Positions 1 through 10,663 of a stretch of 64,000 bases of DNA are shown in pieces. How positions within the stretch are numbered: the first letter of the stretch is position 1; each line of letters starts with the position of its first letter. The DNA is from Pelobates cultripes. Its lineage: Eukaryota; Chordata; Amphibia; Anura; Pelobatidae. A program made the position numbers and the translations under genes. The notes beneath the pieces are model-generated. The model saw only the letters and a list, made by a program, of their open reading frames with translations, did not search any database and had not been told where the DNA came from. Location of the stretch: contig OW240916.1 in the NCBI GenBank assembly GCA_933207985.1, positions 84,791,132-84,855,131 on the forward strand, written 5' to 3'.

Positions 1-1116
1 CCGCCCCGCTGACCTCACTGCCAGAAACCATCGGTATCCTACAGGGGACACTCCACCGGCCATCCTAGACGCTACATCAAGCACCCCTGGTACTCGTTGG
101 CTAACAGATGGATTCATCAAGAGGATCAGTCTTCATGACGGAGTCCGGGAAGGACACCGCAAACACCTGACACGGGGTTTGCACTCTATCTGGGACTAAC
201 CACTGGATGTCGATGACACGCGGACACAGATGTTTCCTCGGGACAAATGGCGCGTTACAGCTTGGAAAGCGGAGAAGACTAAATTCCCACTGGGAATGGA
301 CCGATATGACTTATAGGTATCGCCTAGTTGGTTTCTACCCCTGAGAACCGCAAAACGGCCCCTGTCCAAGCTGGACATCAAACTGATGGATTCGGCATCC
401 AAGTGCTGGGTCTGCTCTCCGGAGTTACCCTCACGTACAAATTGAGCTGACACGTCTCTATTCATAGGGTTCCCCCTTAACTAGCCCTAGAGTTCTCTCG
501 GACCGTGCCCGGACCCGGATCAAGGTTACAGAACCTTGGACCGTTCCATGAGCGATACGCATGACCAAAAGAGGCGTCCATTCCGACTCATTCCACTGTT
601 GCCCTGCAGGGCGATGGGTGCGGTGGAGTGGACTCCCGCCCCATCCCCACGCTACATGCTCCCAGTGCATATGTCGTCTGTTGACACTTCGAGACGGAGG
701 GCACTCATCCCCTCAGAGAGCTGCTCAGCATGGACGATTGGTTCTCTCCTTCAAATGCACATGAGAGAAACCCGCATGGATTTTGCCATCAACATGGACA
801 TATTGAATCTGACTCACTCCCAGTCAACCCAGTTTCTGGTCTTTCATGGAATATTCGCAACCCGCGGGTCACATTTAGGGGCCCAACCCGGTCAATTGAC
901 CGGTTGCTATTTGCCATGGAAGCCATACCTCCAGGATCCGGTACTATCAGCCGCTCCAACATGACATTTTCTCTGCTGTATGTGTTTCCTCATATTTAAT
1001 TATCTGTATTTTTTTTTTTTTGGTCCTCCCTAATAGGGGAAGTTAAATTGTAGAACATTTAATGCACACATCTTGAATCTTTGAAACAAGTTACTCTGTG
1101 TGTATTAAACAGACAT

Positions 1117-1206
1117 TCTACGCACCCAGACCACTTCATCTCATTGAAGTGGTCTTGGTGCACTGTCCAAGTCCTCTTAACCCTGCAATGTAAAATATTA
1201 CAGTTT
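1117..1206. mobile_element. T2-like MITE fragment (also 10284-10373 in copy B)
   Basis: Carries the hairpin arm GCACCCAGACCACTTCA / TGAAGTGGTCTTGGTGC, which is also present in the full-length T2-like element at 51664-52154. The TTAAAGG terminus itself is missing. Confidence 0.6.
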
Positions 1207-1228
1207 CAGAGTAGCTGCAATGTTTGCA

Positions 1229-1294
1229 TTAACCCCTTAAGGACTAAACTTCTGGAATAAAAGGGAATCATGTCATGTGTCCTTAAGGGGTTAA
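1229..1294. mobile_element. Short palindromic TTAA MITE (copy A)
   Basis: TTAA followed by CCCCTTAAGGACTAAACTTC at the left and TCCTTAAGGGG followed by TTAA at the right, with an A-rich centre and a 'catgtcatg' type core. Same family as 10396-10461, 50745-50824 and 57862-57941. Confidence 0.8.
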
Positions 1295-1575
1295 AGGGTT
1301 AAGACTGCCTATAGTGGATTTCACATGACTGCTGACCAGGGTCACCATTTGGGGGGTACAACCACTACACGTGTAAATGGCCTGGCGAACCTGTGATCTA
1401 TATGCACAATATACACATATATATATATACAACCTCACGAATAAGAGCCTTCGCACAGCAAAGGTGAATGCTGAGCTCATACAGCACCACAGGACAATTA
1501 GGGCATGCTATAACTCTGCTCCACCTGCCTGGCCAGAGGTAAGAAGCAGGGAGGGGGGAAAACTTAGAATAATAA

Positions 1576-3843
1576 TAACTAGAAAAGCTACAATTTCTGG
1601 GGAAATTGTGTAAAGTGTTCTTGCCTCCACCAGTAGTCTACAACTGGAGTGGGCGGAGTAACTGTTATCATTTATATAGCACATTTAATTGCAACGTTGT
1701 TGCACAGTTACATTAAACCATATATTTATAAAAACATTAGCAGGTGTTCAAAAGGCCCTGTCTATGACATCACTTGCTGCTGCAGCCTGGCACAGGTCAG
1801 AGTATTTTGGCAGTTGCCATCTTCAAACGGTCATATTTTAAAAACTATAAATCCTACAGCGAAGAGCTTTATATTGTGAGAATCACAAGACCCAGACCTA
1901 CATTGTGATGCATAGTATGTCTCTGAAGTATTAAAAATGAAGGCACAGTCGCAGTTTAGAAATTGCACTTCAAATTTGAGCTTTGCAGAGTGAAGTTTCA
2001 ATGAATGTCAATGGACGGCGTTAGTTGCAAACAAATGATTATATTGTGAAAACTATCAGGACTATGGCTTAGCCGTTGACATGTTTAGTGGCAGCAGGGA
2101 TAGCTGAACGTTTTGATATAAGATTTTTGTAGGTGGGCCTGAAAATAAGGGAGTGGTGGCAGTTTAGAAATCATGTCCTGATTTTTCAGCTTTTGCCAGC
2201 TCCCACTCTAGCTTTGCCATTCATTCCTATGGGACAAATTGCGCCACAAGAACGACGATATTCCGTGAACCATTCGGCGAAACGTTCCACAAAGTAATAG
2301 CAATCCGATCGGGAACAATCTGCACGTTTTGGTAAATTTTTGTCTATGTAGTGTAAAAACTGTGGGAGGAGTTAGGGTGGCAAATTTGGCTATAATAAGA
2401 ATAATAATATATATGTGAGATAACAATAAGTGGTCTTGCTATTCAAGAACACTTAACTAGAAAAGCTACAAATTCTGGGGAAATTGTGTGAAGTGTTCTT
2501 GCCTCCACCAGTAGTCTACAACTGGAGTGGGTGGAGTAACTGTTATTATTTATTTATATAGCACATTTTAATTGCAACGTTGATGCCCAAAGTGCTTCAC
2601 AGTTACATTAAAACATACATTTATAAAAACATTAGCAGGTGTACAAAAGGCCCTGTCTATGACATCACTTGCTGCTCCAGCCTGGCACGGGTCAGAGTAT
2701 TTTGGCGGTTGCCATCTTCAAACGGTCGTATTTTAAAAACTATACATCCTACAGCGAAGAGCTTTATATTGTGAGAATCACAAGACCCAGACCTGCATTT
2801 TGATGCATAGTATTTCTCTGAAATATTAAAAATGAAGGCACAGTTGCAGTTTAGAAATTGCCCTTCAAATTTGAGCTGGCTAGAGTGGAGTTTCAATGAA
2901 TGTCAATGGATGGCGTGAGTTGCAAACAAATGGTCATATTGTGAAAACTATCAGGACTATGGCTTAGCCATAGACATTTTTAGTGGCAGCAGGGATAGCT
3001 GAACGTTTTGATATAAGATTTGTGTAGGTGGGCTTGAAAATGAGGGAGTGGTGGCAGTTTAGAAATCATGTCCTGATTTTTCCAGCTCCCAATCATGTCC
3101 TGATTTTTCCAGCTATTTCCAGCTCCCAATCTAGTTTTGAACATTTTGCCATTCATTTCTATAGGACCAATTTCGCCACAAGAACGACGATATTCCGTGA
3201 ACCATTCGGCGCAACGTTCCACAAAGTAATAGCAATCCAATCGGGAACAATCCGCACGTTTCCGTATATTTCTATCTATGTATTGTAAAAACTGTGAGAG
3301 GAGTTAGGGTGGTAAATTTGGCTATAATAAGAATAAGAATAATATATATGTGAGATAACATTAAGTGGTCTTGCTATGCAAGAACACTTAATTATTAAGT
3401 GTTCTTGCATAGCAAGACCACTTAATTATATTTCACATATATATTATTCTTATTTTTATTATAGCCAAATTTACCACCCTAACTCCTCCCAAAGTTTTTA
3501 CACTACATAGACAGTAATATACCGAAACGTGCGGATTGTTCCCGATTGGATTGTTATTACTTTGTGGAACGTTTCGCCAAATGGTTAACGGAATATCGTC
3601 GTTCTTGTGGCAAAATTGGTCCCATAGAAATTAATGTCAAAATGTTCAAAACTAGATTGGGAGCTGGCAAAAGCTGAAAAATCAGGACATGATTTCTAAA
3701 CTGTCACCACTCTCTCATTTTCAAGCCCACCTACATAAATCTTATATCAACACGTTCAGCTATCTCTGCTACCACTACAAATGTCCACAGCTAAGCCATA
3801 GTCCTGATAGTTTTCACAATATGACAATTTGTTTGCAACTCAT
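1576..3843. repeat. Unclassified 0.9-kb unit array with inversion, copy A
   Basis: Two direct units (1576-2453 and 2454-3392), each starting TAACTAGAAAAGCTACAA and ending AGAACACTTA, followed by an inverted unit from 3394 to the gap. The inversion centre is at 3393 within AACACTTAATTATTAAGTGTT-type sequence. Open frames inside are short and appear on both strands, and I recognise no protein. Foldback-type or satellite-like repeat; family unknown. Confidence 0.8.
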
Positions 3844-3943
3844 NNNNNNNNNNNNNNNNNNNNNNNNNNNNNNNNNNNNNNNNNNNNNNNNNNNNNNNNN
3901 NNNNNNNNNNNNNNNNNNNNNNNNNNNNNNNNNNNNNNNNNNN
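3844..3943. other. Assembly gap of exactly 100 N
   Basis: One hundred consecutive N, a conventional placeholder for a scaffold gap of unknown size. The order and spacing of the sequence on its two sides are therefore not proven by sequence. Confidence 0.99.
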
Positions 3944-4115
3944 CACGCGTGCACACACACTCACACAGTGGTGTATTTTAATTTTATGCTGCCCTAGACA
4001 TGACTATAGAGCACCCCCCTAATCTAAATTGACCACTCCTTCATGTCAAGGGTGCACCGCTTCCTGATTAAGAACCCACCCCTTCCTCTTAGGAGTCCAC
4101 CTTTTCCTGCTCCTT

Positions 4116-4485
4116 TTAAAGAAATACTATAGTGCCAGGAAAACAAAGTTGTTTTCCTGGCACTATAATTCCGTATAGTGCCCCCCTCCTCTCATGTCCT
4201 CCCCTCCCCCACTCAACACTGAAGGGGTTAAAATCCTATGGGTATTTAGCAGATGCTGGATGTCCTCATGCACAGGGTGAGGACGTCCAGCATCAGTTAG
4301 GTGACTTTTGGTCACCTAACCACCTGAAAGTCCCTCTAGTGGCTGTCTGATAGACAGCCACTAGACTTGGAGTTACCCCTCAGGTAATTATTGCAGTTTC
4401 TGAGAAGGTTTAAGGGGACTGGGATACTGCACCCAGACCACTTCAAGGAGCTGAAGTAGTCTGGGTGCCTATAGTGTCCCTTTAA
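4116..4485. mobile_element. T2-like MITE, full length
   Basis: Starts TTAAAGAAATACTATAG and ends CTATAGTGTCCCTTTAA, flanked by TTAA at 4116-4119 and 4482-4485. Inside are the palindromic arms GTGCCAGGAAAAC/GTTTTCCTGGCAC at the left and GCACCCAGACCACTTCA with its near complement at the right. The family is non-autonomous. TTAAAGG termini with TTAA targets match the description of T2 MITEs of Xenopus (Kolobok superfamily); that assignment is an inference. Confidence 0.8.
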
Positions 4486-4785
4486 GCACACTCTCTGACA
4501 GACACCCACACTGGCAGATACACACTGTAAGTAACACACACATACGTCACTAATTTGACACACACATTCACTGACACACACTCATTCATTGACAGAGAGA
4601 CACACACTAATAGTCACACACACACTAAATGACAGACTCACTTATTTGACAGAAACTTACAATAACGTATGCACATACATGCAATTGCAAACATACACAT
4701 GCATACACTAACAGAAGCACATACACTCACATACACACGTATAAACGCTAACAGACATAAATACACTCCTACACACACTGAGACA
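4485..4785. repeat. CA-rich degenerate repeats
   Basis: Irregular ACACACTSACTGACA-type sequence with no fixed period. Nothing coding was seen. Confidence 0.7.
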
Positions 4786-5578
4786 AACAGACATCCACAG
4801 ACAGACATCCACAGACAGACATCCACACATCCACACATCCACACATCCACAGACAGACATCCACACATCCAGACATCCACAAACAGACATCCACACATCC
4901 ACATCCAGACATCCACAAACAGACATCCACAAACAGACATCCACACAGACATCCACAAACAGACATCCACAAATCCACAAACAGACATCCACACATCCAC
5001 AAACAGACATACAGACATCCACAAACAGACATCCACATATACACACACAGACATCCACACACAGACATCCACACATCCACAAACAGACATCCACACACAG
5101 ACATCCACACATCCACACACAGACATCCACACATCCACAAACAGACATCCACACATCCACATCCACACATCCACAAACAGACATCCACAAATCCACAAAC
5201 AGACATCCACACATCCACAAACAGACATCCACACATCCACAGACATCCACACATCCACAAACAGACATCCACATCCACACATCCACAAACAGACATACAG
5301 ACATCCACAAACAGACATCCACAAATACACACACAGACATCCACACATCCACACACAGACATCCACACACAGACATCCACACATCCACAAACAGACATCC
5401 ACACACAGACATCCACACATCCACACACAGACATCCACACATCCACACACAGACATCCACACATCCACAAACAGACATCCACACATCCACAAACAGACAT
5501 CCACACATCCACATCCACATATCCACAAACAGACATCCACACATCCACACACAGACATCCACACACAGACTTCCATAT
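4786..5578. repeat. CA-rich minisatellite (CAGACATCCACACATCCACAAA-type units)
   Basis: About 790 bp built from the modules ACATCCAC, ACAGACATCCAC and AAACAGACATCC in variable order. Because the unit contains few stops, it gives overlapping open frames of about 270-310 codons on both strands (4638-5584), encoding low-complexity His/Thr/Asn/Gln or Cys/Val/Asp/Trp repeats. These are not credible genes. Confidence 0.95.
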
Positions 5579-5670
5579 ATACAAATTAATAATATTATTA
5601 ACTAATTAACATATCCCACCCACCCAGCATCCCTACCTTTCCCTGGGGTCCAGTGGGGCTGCAGTGAGGA

Positions 5671-5858
5671 CGGCTCTCTCCCTGTCACACGCGGAGAGCG
5701 AGCTGTGTGCTCCCTCTCGCCGCGCGGGATGTCTGCTGTAGCTGGGAGCCGGGTTGATGACGTCATATTCCGGCTCCCAGCATCAGCAGACATCCCGCGC
5801 GGCGAGAGGGAGCAGCGAGCACACAGCTCCCTCTCCGCGTGTGACAGGGAGAGAGCCG
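5671..5858. repeat. GC-rich long hairpin in a hAT-like non-autonomous element
   Basis: The left arm from 5671 (CGGCTCTCTCCCTGTCACAC) is complementary to the right arm ending at 5858; arms are about 85 bp with a few mismatches. The loop centres on TGACGTCA at about 5761. A related unpaired sequence with the same TGACGTCATATTC core is at 22985-23000. The region sits directly after a CA-rich array, an arrangement seen again at 22497-23090. Confidence 0.75.
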
Positions 5859-6084
5859 TTCGCCAGGTGGCCCCCCCCCCCATGACAGGGGGAACACAGG
5901 GCATTTGGGGGCGGCATTTCTTGCCGCCCCCTGAGTGCCTGCAGGGGGAACGGCGTTCCTGCTGTAAAAAAAAGTGCAGGAACGCCGTTCCCACGCGTTC
6001 CTGCAGGACTCGAGCCCTGATTTTCCTGCACTAATCTGCTGGTAGATTCATTTGCACAGGTGTTGTGGCAACTGACTTTTTTTT

Positions 6085-6915
6085 TGGTTTGTTTATAGAC
6101 AGGTTTATACATAGGACACCCGGTTATGCATTTAGACAGGAAGAAATTAGATTTATTCTAAGGCAATGGAAATGGTTTATTATAGCAAGAACAATAAGGA
6201 TGTGGAATTGTCTGCCTGAAGAAGTGGTTTTATTAGAGTCTATGCAGATGTTTGACCCCTTAGTGACTGCGGACGTACAGGGTACGCCAGCCAAAAAATG
6301 GTTGTTAATGGGTGCTGATGTACCCTGTAGGCCCAAGGCCAAAATGAGCGCTGGAAGTGATATCGAGGCATTGTGTAATACCCACCCACACTGCTGGGCA
6401 CCCGACTAAGTGGCTACTACAAAAGACTGGACATACCCAATTTTAAATACCCTGGGTTAACTACATTTGAAAATGGTATGCCATGATGGGGTTATTTCAC
6501 ATTCCTTGACTTGGTCTCAAAATTAAGAACCAGCAAACCAATCTGGCAAACTGAATTGGGCAAGCCCAATATAGAGCGCTCAGGCGGCTGCAGAATTTAA
6601 AGGGCGGCTGCCTAGTTCGCCTTATAGGAAGCGCCGGCCCTGATAGTAAATTATATGATATGATGAAAATAATGGTATTTTTAGAAAGACCATTTAATGG
6701 CGAGAAAAAACAGTATATAATATGTATGGGTAAAGTAAATTAGTAGGAGAAAAATTACAGCTAAACACAAACACAGTCCTGGTCCCAAACGGTAAGAAAA
6801 CAGAAAAGTGGTCTGTTTTTTTTGCCTTCTTTTGGATAAACAGCAAAAATAGATGTAAGAAAGGCTAAACTTGATGGATGCATGTCTTTTGTCAGTAATT
6901 ATGTAACTATGGTTT
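6085..6915 (+). mobile_element. CR1/L2-like LINE 3' end, interrupted
   Basis: 6100-6252 translates to a degraded C-terminus (TIRMWNCLPEEVVLLESMQM) that matches the C-terminus at 33830-33905. 6815-6915 matches the 3' UTR of the same family at 34060-34160 (gctaaacttgatgga ... tatgtaactatg). Between them, about 6253-6655, lies unrelated sequence beginning CCCCTTAGTGACTGCGGACG, which looks like an inserted non-autonomous DNA element; its boundaries are not resolved. Confidence 0.8.
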
Positions 6916-7289
6916 ATGATTTAGGACATCTAACATATTTGTTTCAAATGATATATATGCTAAAATCAATTTAAGCAATATACATTGATGCATGTTAAGT
7001 AGAAAGAAAGCCAGTAATAACATAGGCAGGGGGATTGGGACTTGTACAGGTGTACCCAGAGAAAAGTCCAGGAAAGCTCACGTCTATAAAAGGTTAACAT
7101 TTCATTAGGTGTAAGAGTAAATGAAGACCTTTCCCAATGTAAGCAAAATAGATCTACCGAGCGATGCCAGCTAAGCAATATGGTGACTGCTATTTTATAA
7201 ATAACAAAAGACAAAAAACATGAAGCAACAAAAAGTTGTAGTTTATGTCATATAATAGAACTCACTGATACAAAAAGTCCAAAGAAGAA
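6916..7289. other. AT-rich stretch, nothing recognised
   Basis: No motif, repeat or open frame worth reporting on either strand; the longest frame is 82 codons, with no family signature. Confidence 0.5.
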
Positions 7290-7422
7290 AGTATGTTGTG
7301 ATTAATTTTATGGCAGGACAGGAGGCTTCATATTTGCTTTACCTTCTTTACTGAAACCTCCAGCAGCAAAGAAACAGTTAACAGAACTTTTCAAAACAAC
7401 CAATCAGAACAAAGCAACAGTA

Positions 7423-7480
7423 GTATAAAACCCCTAAGCAGGCTCTTCCACTTCCTCTTTCTTTGCTGCTGCCTCCAGGT
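7423..7480 (+). promoter_or_regulatory. Promoter-like cluster: TATA box, pyrimidine tract, strong 5' splice donor
   Basis: TATAAAA lies at about 7425. Some 25-45 bp downstream is a pyrimidine-rich tract (CTTCCACTTCCTCTTTCTTT), then CTGCCTCCAG followed by GTGAGTACT, close to the consensus vertebrate 5' splice donor. The spacing suits a transcription start, a short first exon and an intron start. A 5'TOP-type cellular promoter would look like this, but so could an element's own promoter. No downstream coding exon was identified. Confidence 0.4.
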
Positions 7481-7655
7481 GAGTACTCACCAACTCAGAG
7501 TTGTCTCCGCTCTTGGTTGTTTTTTTATTTTTTTATCCTACATGTTGCTTGTTTATTTAAACAGTCTATTTAATTAGTCTATTTGCTTAATTGCTGGTTT
7601 TATTTAGGCAGGGTTCTTACTGGATTTGTTTTAACAGTTTGTCTGCTGTGTGTAT

Positions 7656-7744
7656 CTAGGCAGTCTATTGCTGGGTTTATCTAGGCAGTCTATTGCTGGG
7701 TTTACCTAGGCAGTCTATTGCTGGGTTTAGCTAGGCTGTCTATT
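7656..7744 (+). repeat. 25-bp tandem repeat, about 3.5 copies
   Basis: Consecutive copies of a unit beginning CTAGGCAGTCTATTGCTGGG followed by TTTAT, TTTAC or TTTAG. The last copy is partial and diverged (AGGCTGTC). Confidence 0.9.
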
Positions 7745-8667
7745 CAGTGTTATTTCCTATACCACTTCATGCTATGTAGCTGCTGTATCACTTGTTAACA
7801 TCTGTTGCTGTATTTAGGCTATTTATCTTATAGATTCTGTATACTCATTGATTTATTGTTATTCTGGGTTACTTTATGCAGTTTTTCTCACTCTGCTGTA
7901 TGGGGAATGGGTGTCCCTGCTATGATGCTTTGGCTCTGCCTGTAATCTGTTTCCCCTCCCCGGGTTCCTCTGCTGGGCTCTGTCGCCCATACCCTTCTCC
8001 CTTATTCCCCACCTGCTCCCCGCGGCCCCTGGCCGCTTGCTGAGCAGCCTTTTCAACCGTGGCAGTGCCACGCGATCACCACGCGGTAGGCCGCGCTCGG
8101 CTTTTGCAGTCGTAGCAGCCATTTTGTTGGAGCCGCGGCGGCCATTTTTCAGAGCCACATGGGCTCCGTACGTTGCGAACAGTGTCTCACCCACTGAACT
8201 GCCCTGCTGGCCATGTGGCCATCCTCCCCTCTCCCTAGATCAGGAGAGATAGCCCAGTTTTTTCAGCTATCCCCCTACTTACTGTGCCTGTCTCACATGC
8301 TGCATATGTAACAGATCCTGGATAGCAGGATCTGTCCCAGGCACTCTCACAGCTCACAAGTGCAGCTTACTATGATGTCTGATGCAATGTGACTAGGTTC
8401 TCTATCTTCTCTGTCACGCTTTTTTACTAATTAAATGTGAATCTCAGATTTAAAGGGGCATGTTACTGCTCAAATAAAAAATCATTGTTTACAAAAATCA
8501 TTGTTTAACAAGACTATGCCACATGTGTTATATGCTAACCAAGTCTTTCTCTTAAGGTTCAGTCATTTTCTCATAAAAATTAAATGGCCTGTTTTTCAGC
8601 ACCTAGTTCCCCTGCCTAGGATTTGCTCCCCTTCCTGCAAGGGACTTAAAATCCTACAGGATTAATG

Positions 8668-9056
8668 CGGAGGGTGACCCCCTCCTGTGGACTACTCTGC
8701 TGGACCTACAGGGTCCCGTTATAACCATAATGAGGGTGACCCCCTCCCGCTGACTACACTACTGGGTGTACAGACCTCTATGATACCACACTGAGGGTGA
8801 CCCCCTCTTACCTACAGCACTGCTGGATCTGCAATGCCCGTTTATGGTTATATGAGGGTGACCCCCTCCTGCTGTCTGCACTGCTGGACCGGCAATGTCT
8901 GGTTACTTTATTATACGGCTAACCACTACGGCACTACTGTACCTACAGTGTCCGATTATGTTCAGACTGAGGGTGACCCCCTCCCCTGCTGGCCTATACT
9001 GCATAGTATGCTTGTGCTTGTTGGGTGACCCCCTCTTGCACGCTGGGTGACCCCCA
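8668..9056 (+). repeat. Irregular tandem repeat with GAGGGTGACCCCCTC cores
   Basis: Cores occur near 8670, 8731, 8793, 8854, 8968, 9023 and 9045, mostly about 60 bp apart. The sequence between cores is partly conserved, repeating phrases such as 'ctgctggacc' and 'tacagg'. The core GGGTGACCCC is an imperfect palindrome. Confidence 0.85.
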
Positions 9057-10395
9057 GCTGGCCGCACCAGGTATCACTCAGACAGTGTTACCTCTATGGC
9101 AGTTGTGCAATCACGACTGAAGGACAAATCTCCCGTACCCAGAAGGTCACTTGGCCTGTCCTCATGCCGCCCCGCTGACCTCACTGCCAGAAACCATCGG
9201 TATCCTACAGGGGACACTCCACCGGCCATCCTAGAAGCTACATCAAGCACCCCTGGTACTCGTTGGCTAACAGATGGATTCATCAAGAGGATCAGTCTTC
9301 ATGACGGAGTCCGGGAAGGACACCGCAAACACCTGACACGGGGTTTGCACTCTATCTGGGACTAACCACTGGATGTCGATGACACGCGGACACAGATGTT
9401 TCCTCGGGACAAATGGCGCGTTACAGCTTGGAAATCGGAGAAGACTAAATTCCCACTGGGAATGGACCGATATGACTTATAGGTATCGCCTAGTTGGTTT
9501 CTACCCCTGAGAACCGCAAAACGGCCCCTGTCCAAGCTGGACATCAAACTGATGGATTCGGCATCCAAGTGCTGGGTCTGCTCTCCGGAGTTACCCTCAC
9601 GTACAAATTGAGCTGACACGTCTCTATTCATAGGGTTCCCCCTTAACTAGCCCTAGAGTTCTCTCGGACCGTGCCCGGACCCGGATCAAGGTTACAGAAC
9701 CTTGGACCGTTCCATGAGCGATACGCATGACCAAAAGAGTCGTCCATTCCGACTCATTCCACTGTTGCCCTGCAGGGCGAAGGGTGCGGTGGAGTGGACT
9801 CCCGCCCCATCCCCACGCTACATGCTCCCAGTGCATATGTCGTCTGTTGACACTTCGAGACGGAGGGCACTCATCCCCTCAGAGAGCTGCTCAGCATGGA
9901 CGATTGGTTCTCTCCTTCAAATGCACATGAGAGAAACCCGCATGGATTTTGCCATCAACATGGACATATTGAATCTGACTCACTCCCAGTCAACCCAGTT
10001 TCTGGTCTTTCATGGAATATTCGCAACCCGCGGGTCACATTTAGGGGCCCAACCCGGTCAATTGACCGGTTGCTATTTGCCATGGAAGCCATACCTCCAG
10101 GATCCGGTACTATCAGCCGCTCCAACATGACATTTTCTCTGCTGTATGTGTTTCCTCATATTTAATTATCTGTATTTTTTTTTTTTTGGTCCTCCCTAAT
10201 AGGGGAAGTTAAATTCTTAGAACATTTAATGCACACATCTTGAATCTTTGAAACAAGTTACTCTGTGTGTATTAAACAGACATTCTACGCACCCAGACCA
10301 CTTCATCTCATTGAAGTGGTCTTGGTGCACTGTCCAAGTCCTCTTAACCCTGCAATGTAAAATATTACAGTTTCAGAGTAGCTGCAATGTTTGCA

Positions 10396-10461
10396 TTAAC
10401 CCCTTAAGGACTAAACTTCTGGAATAAAAGGGAATCATGTCATGTGTCCTTAAGGGGTTAA
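10396..10461. mobile_element. Short palindromic TTAA MITE (copy B)
   Basis: Copy of the element at 1229-1294, carried along with the duplicated block. Confidence 0.8.
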
Positions 10462-10579
10462 AGGGTTAAGACTGCCTATAGTGGATTTCACATGACTGCT
10501 GACCAGGGTCACCATTTGGGGGGTACAACCACTACACGTGTAAATGGCCTGGCGAACCTGTGATCTATATGCACAATAT

Positions 10580-10583
<4 letters not shown>

Positions 10584-10659
<76 letters not shown>
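10584..10659. repeat. TA dinucleotide microsatellite
   Basis: About 38 TA units. Copy A has only a short TA run here (around 1418-1428) and lacks about 110 bp that follow the array in copy B, so this is the main length difference between the copies. Confidence 0.97.

Positions 10660-10663
<4 letters not shown>

Larger units (their letters stand above)
1..3843 (+). repeat. Copy A of a duplicated block (truncated by window start and by N gap)
   Basis: Collinear with 9167-13171: base 1 matches 9167 (offset 9166), and the last base before the gap, 3843, matches 13171 (offset 9328). The offset change comes mainly from a longer TA array plus about 110 bp present only in copy B near 10584-10775. 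In the first kilobase I count only a handful of substitutions, for example near 69, 275, 571 and 613. Copy A breaks off inside a repeat unit exactly at the N run. A recent tandem duplication and an unpurged second haplotype both fit. Confidence 0.92.
7290..10200 (+). other. Unclassified retroelement-like region
   Basis: A stretch of distinctive composition running from a TATA-containing promoter-like part (about 7300-7480), through a 25-bp tandem array (7656-7744) and GGGTGACCCCC repeats (8668-9056), to a T-rich tract at 10176-10187. Open frames here are short (largest 142 codons, 9702-10130) and overlap on both strands; none shows a motif I recognise. The layout resembles the 5' part of a retrotransposon, with a DIRS-like element one possibility, but no reverse transcriptase or recombinase motif is visible. 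The part from 9167 on is repeated at 1-1020. Confidence 0.35.

Noticed and set aside
536..964. 142-codon frame, repeated at 9702-10130
   Set aside because: Conserved between the two blocks only because the DNA is almost identical; equally long frames overlap it on the opposite strand and no motif is recognisable.
2980..3288. 86-codon frames on both strands, repeated at 12308-12616
   Set aside because: Mirror-image frames inside the 0.9-kb repeat unit, containing an internal direct duplication; no protein family recognised.
4786..5578. CRISPR array
   Set aside because: The repeats are short, variable CA-rich modules without spacers of constant length, in a vertebrate-type genome.
4638..5589. 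Overlapping open frames of 271-312 codons on both strands
   Set aside because: They are translations of a CA-rich minisatellite with few stop codons; low-complexity in every frame, with no conserved domain.
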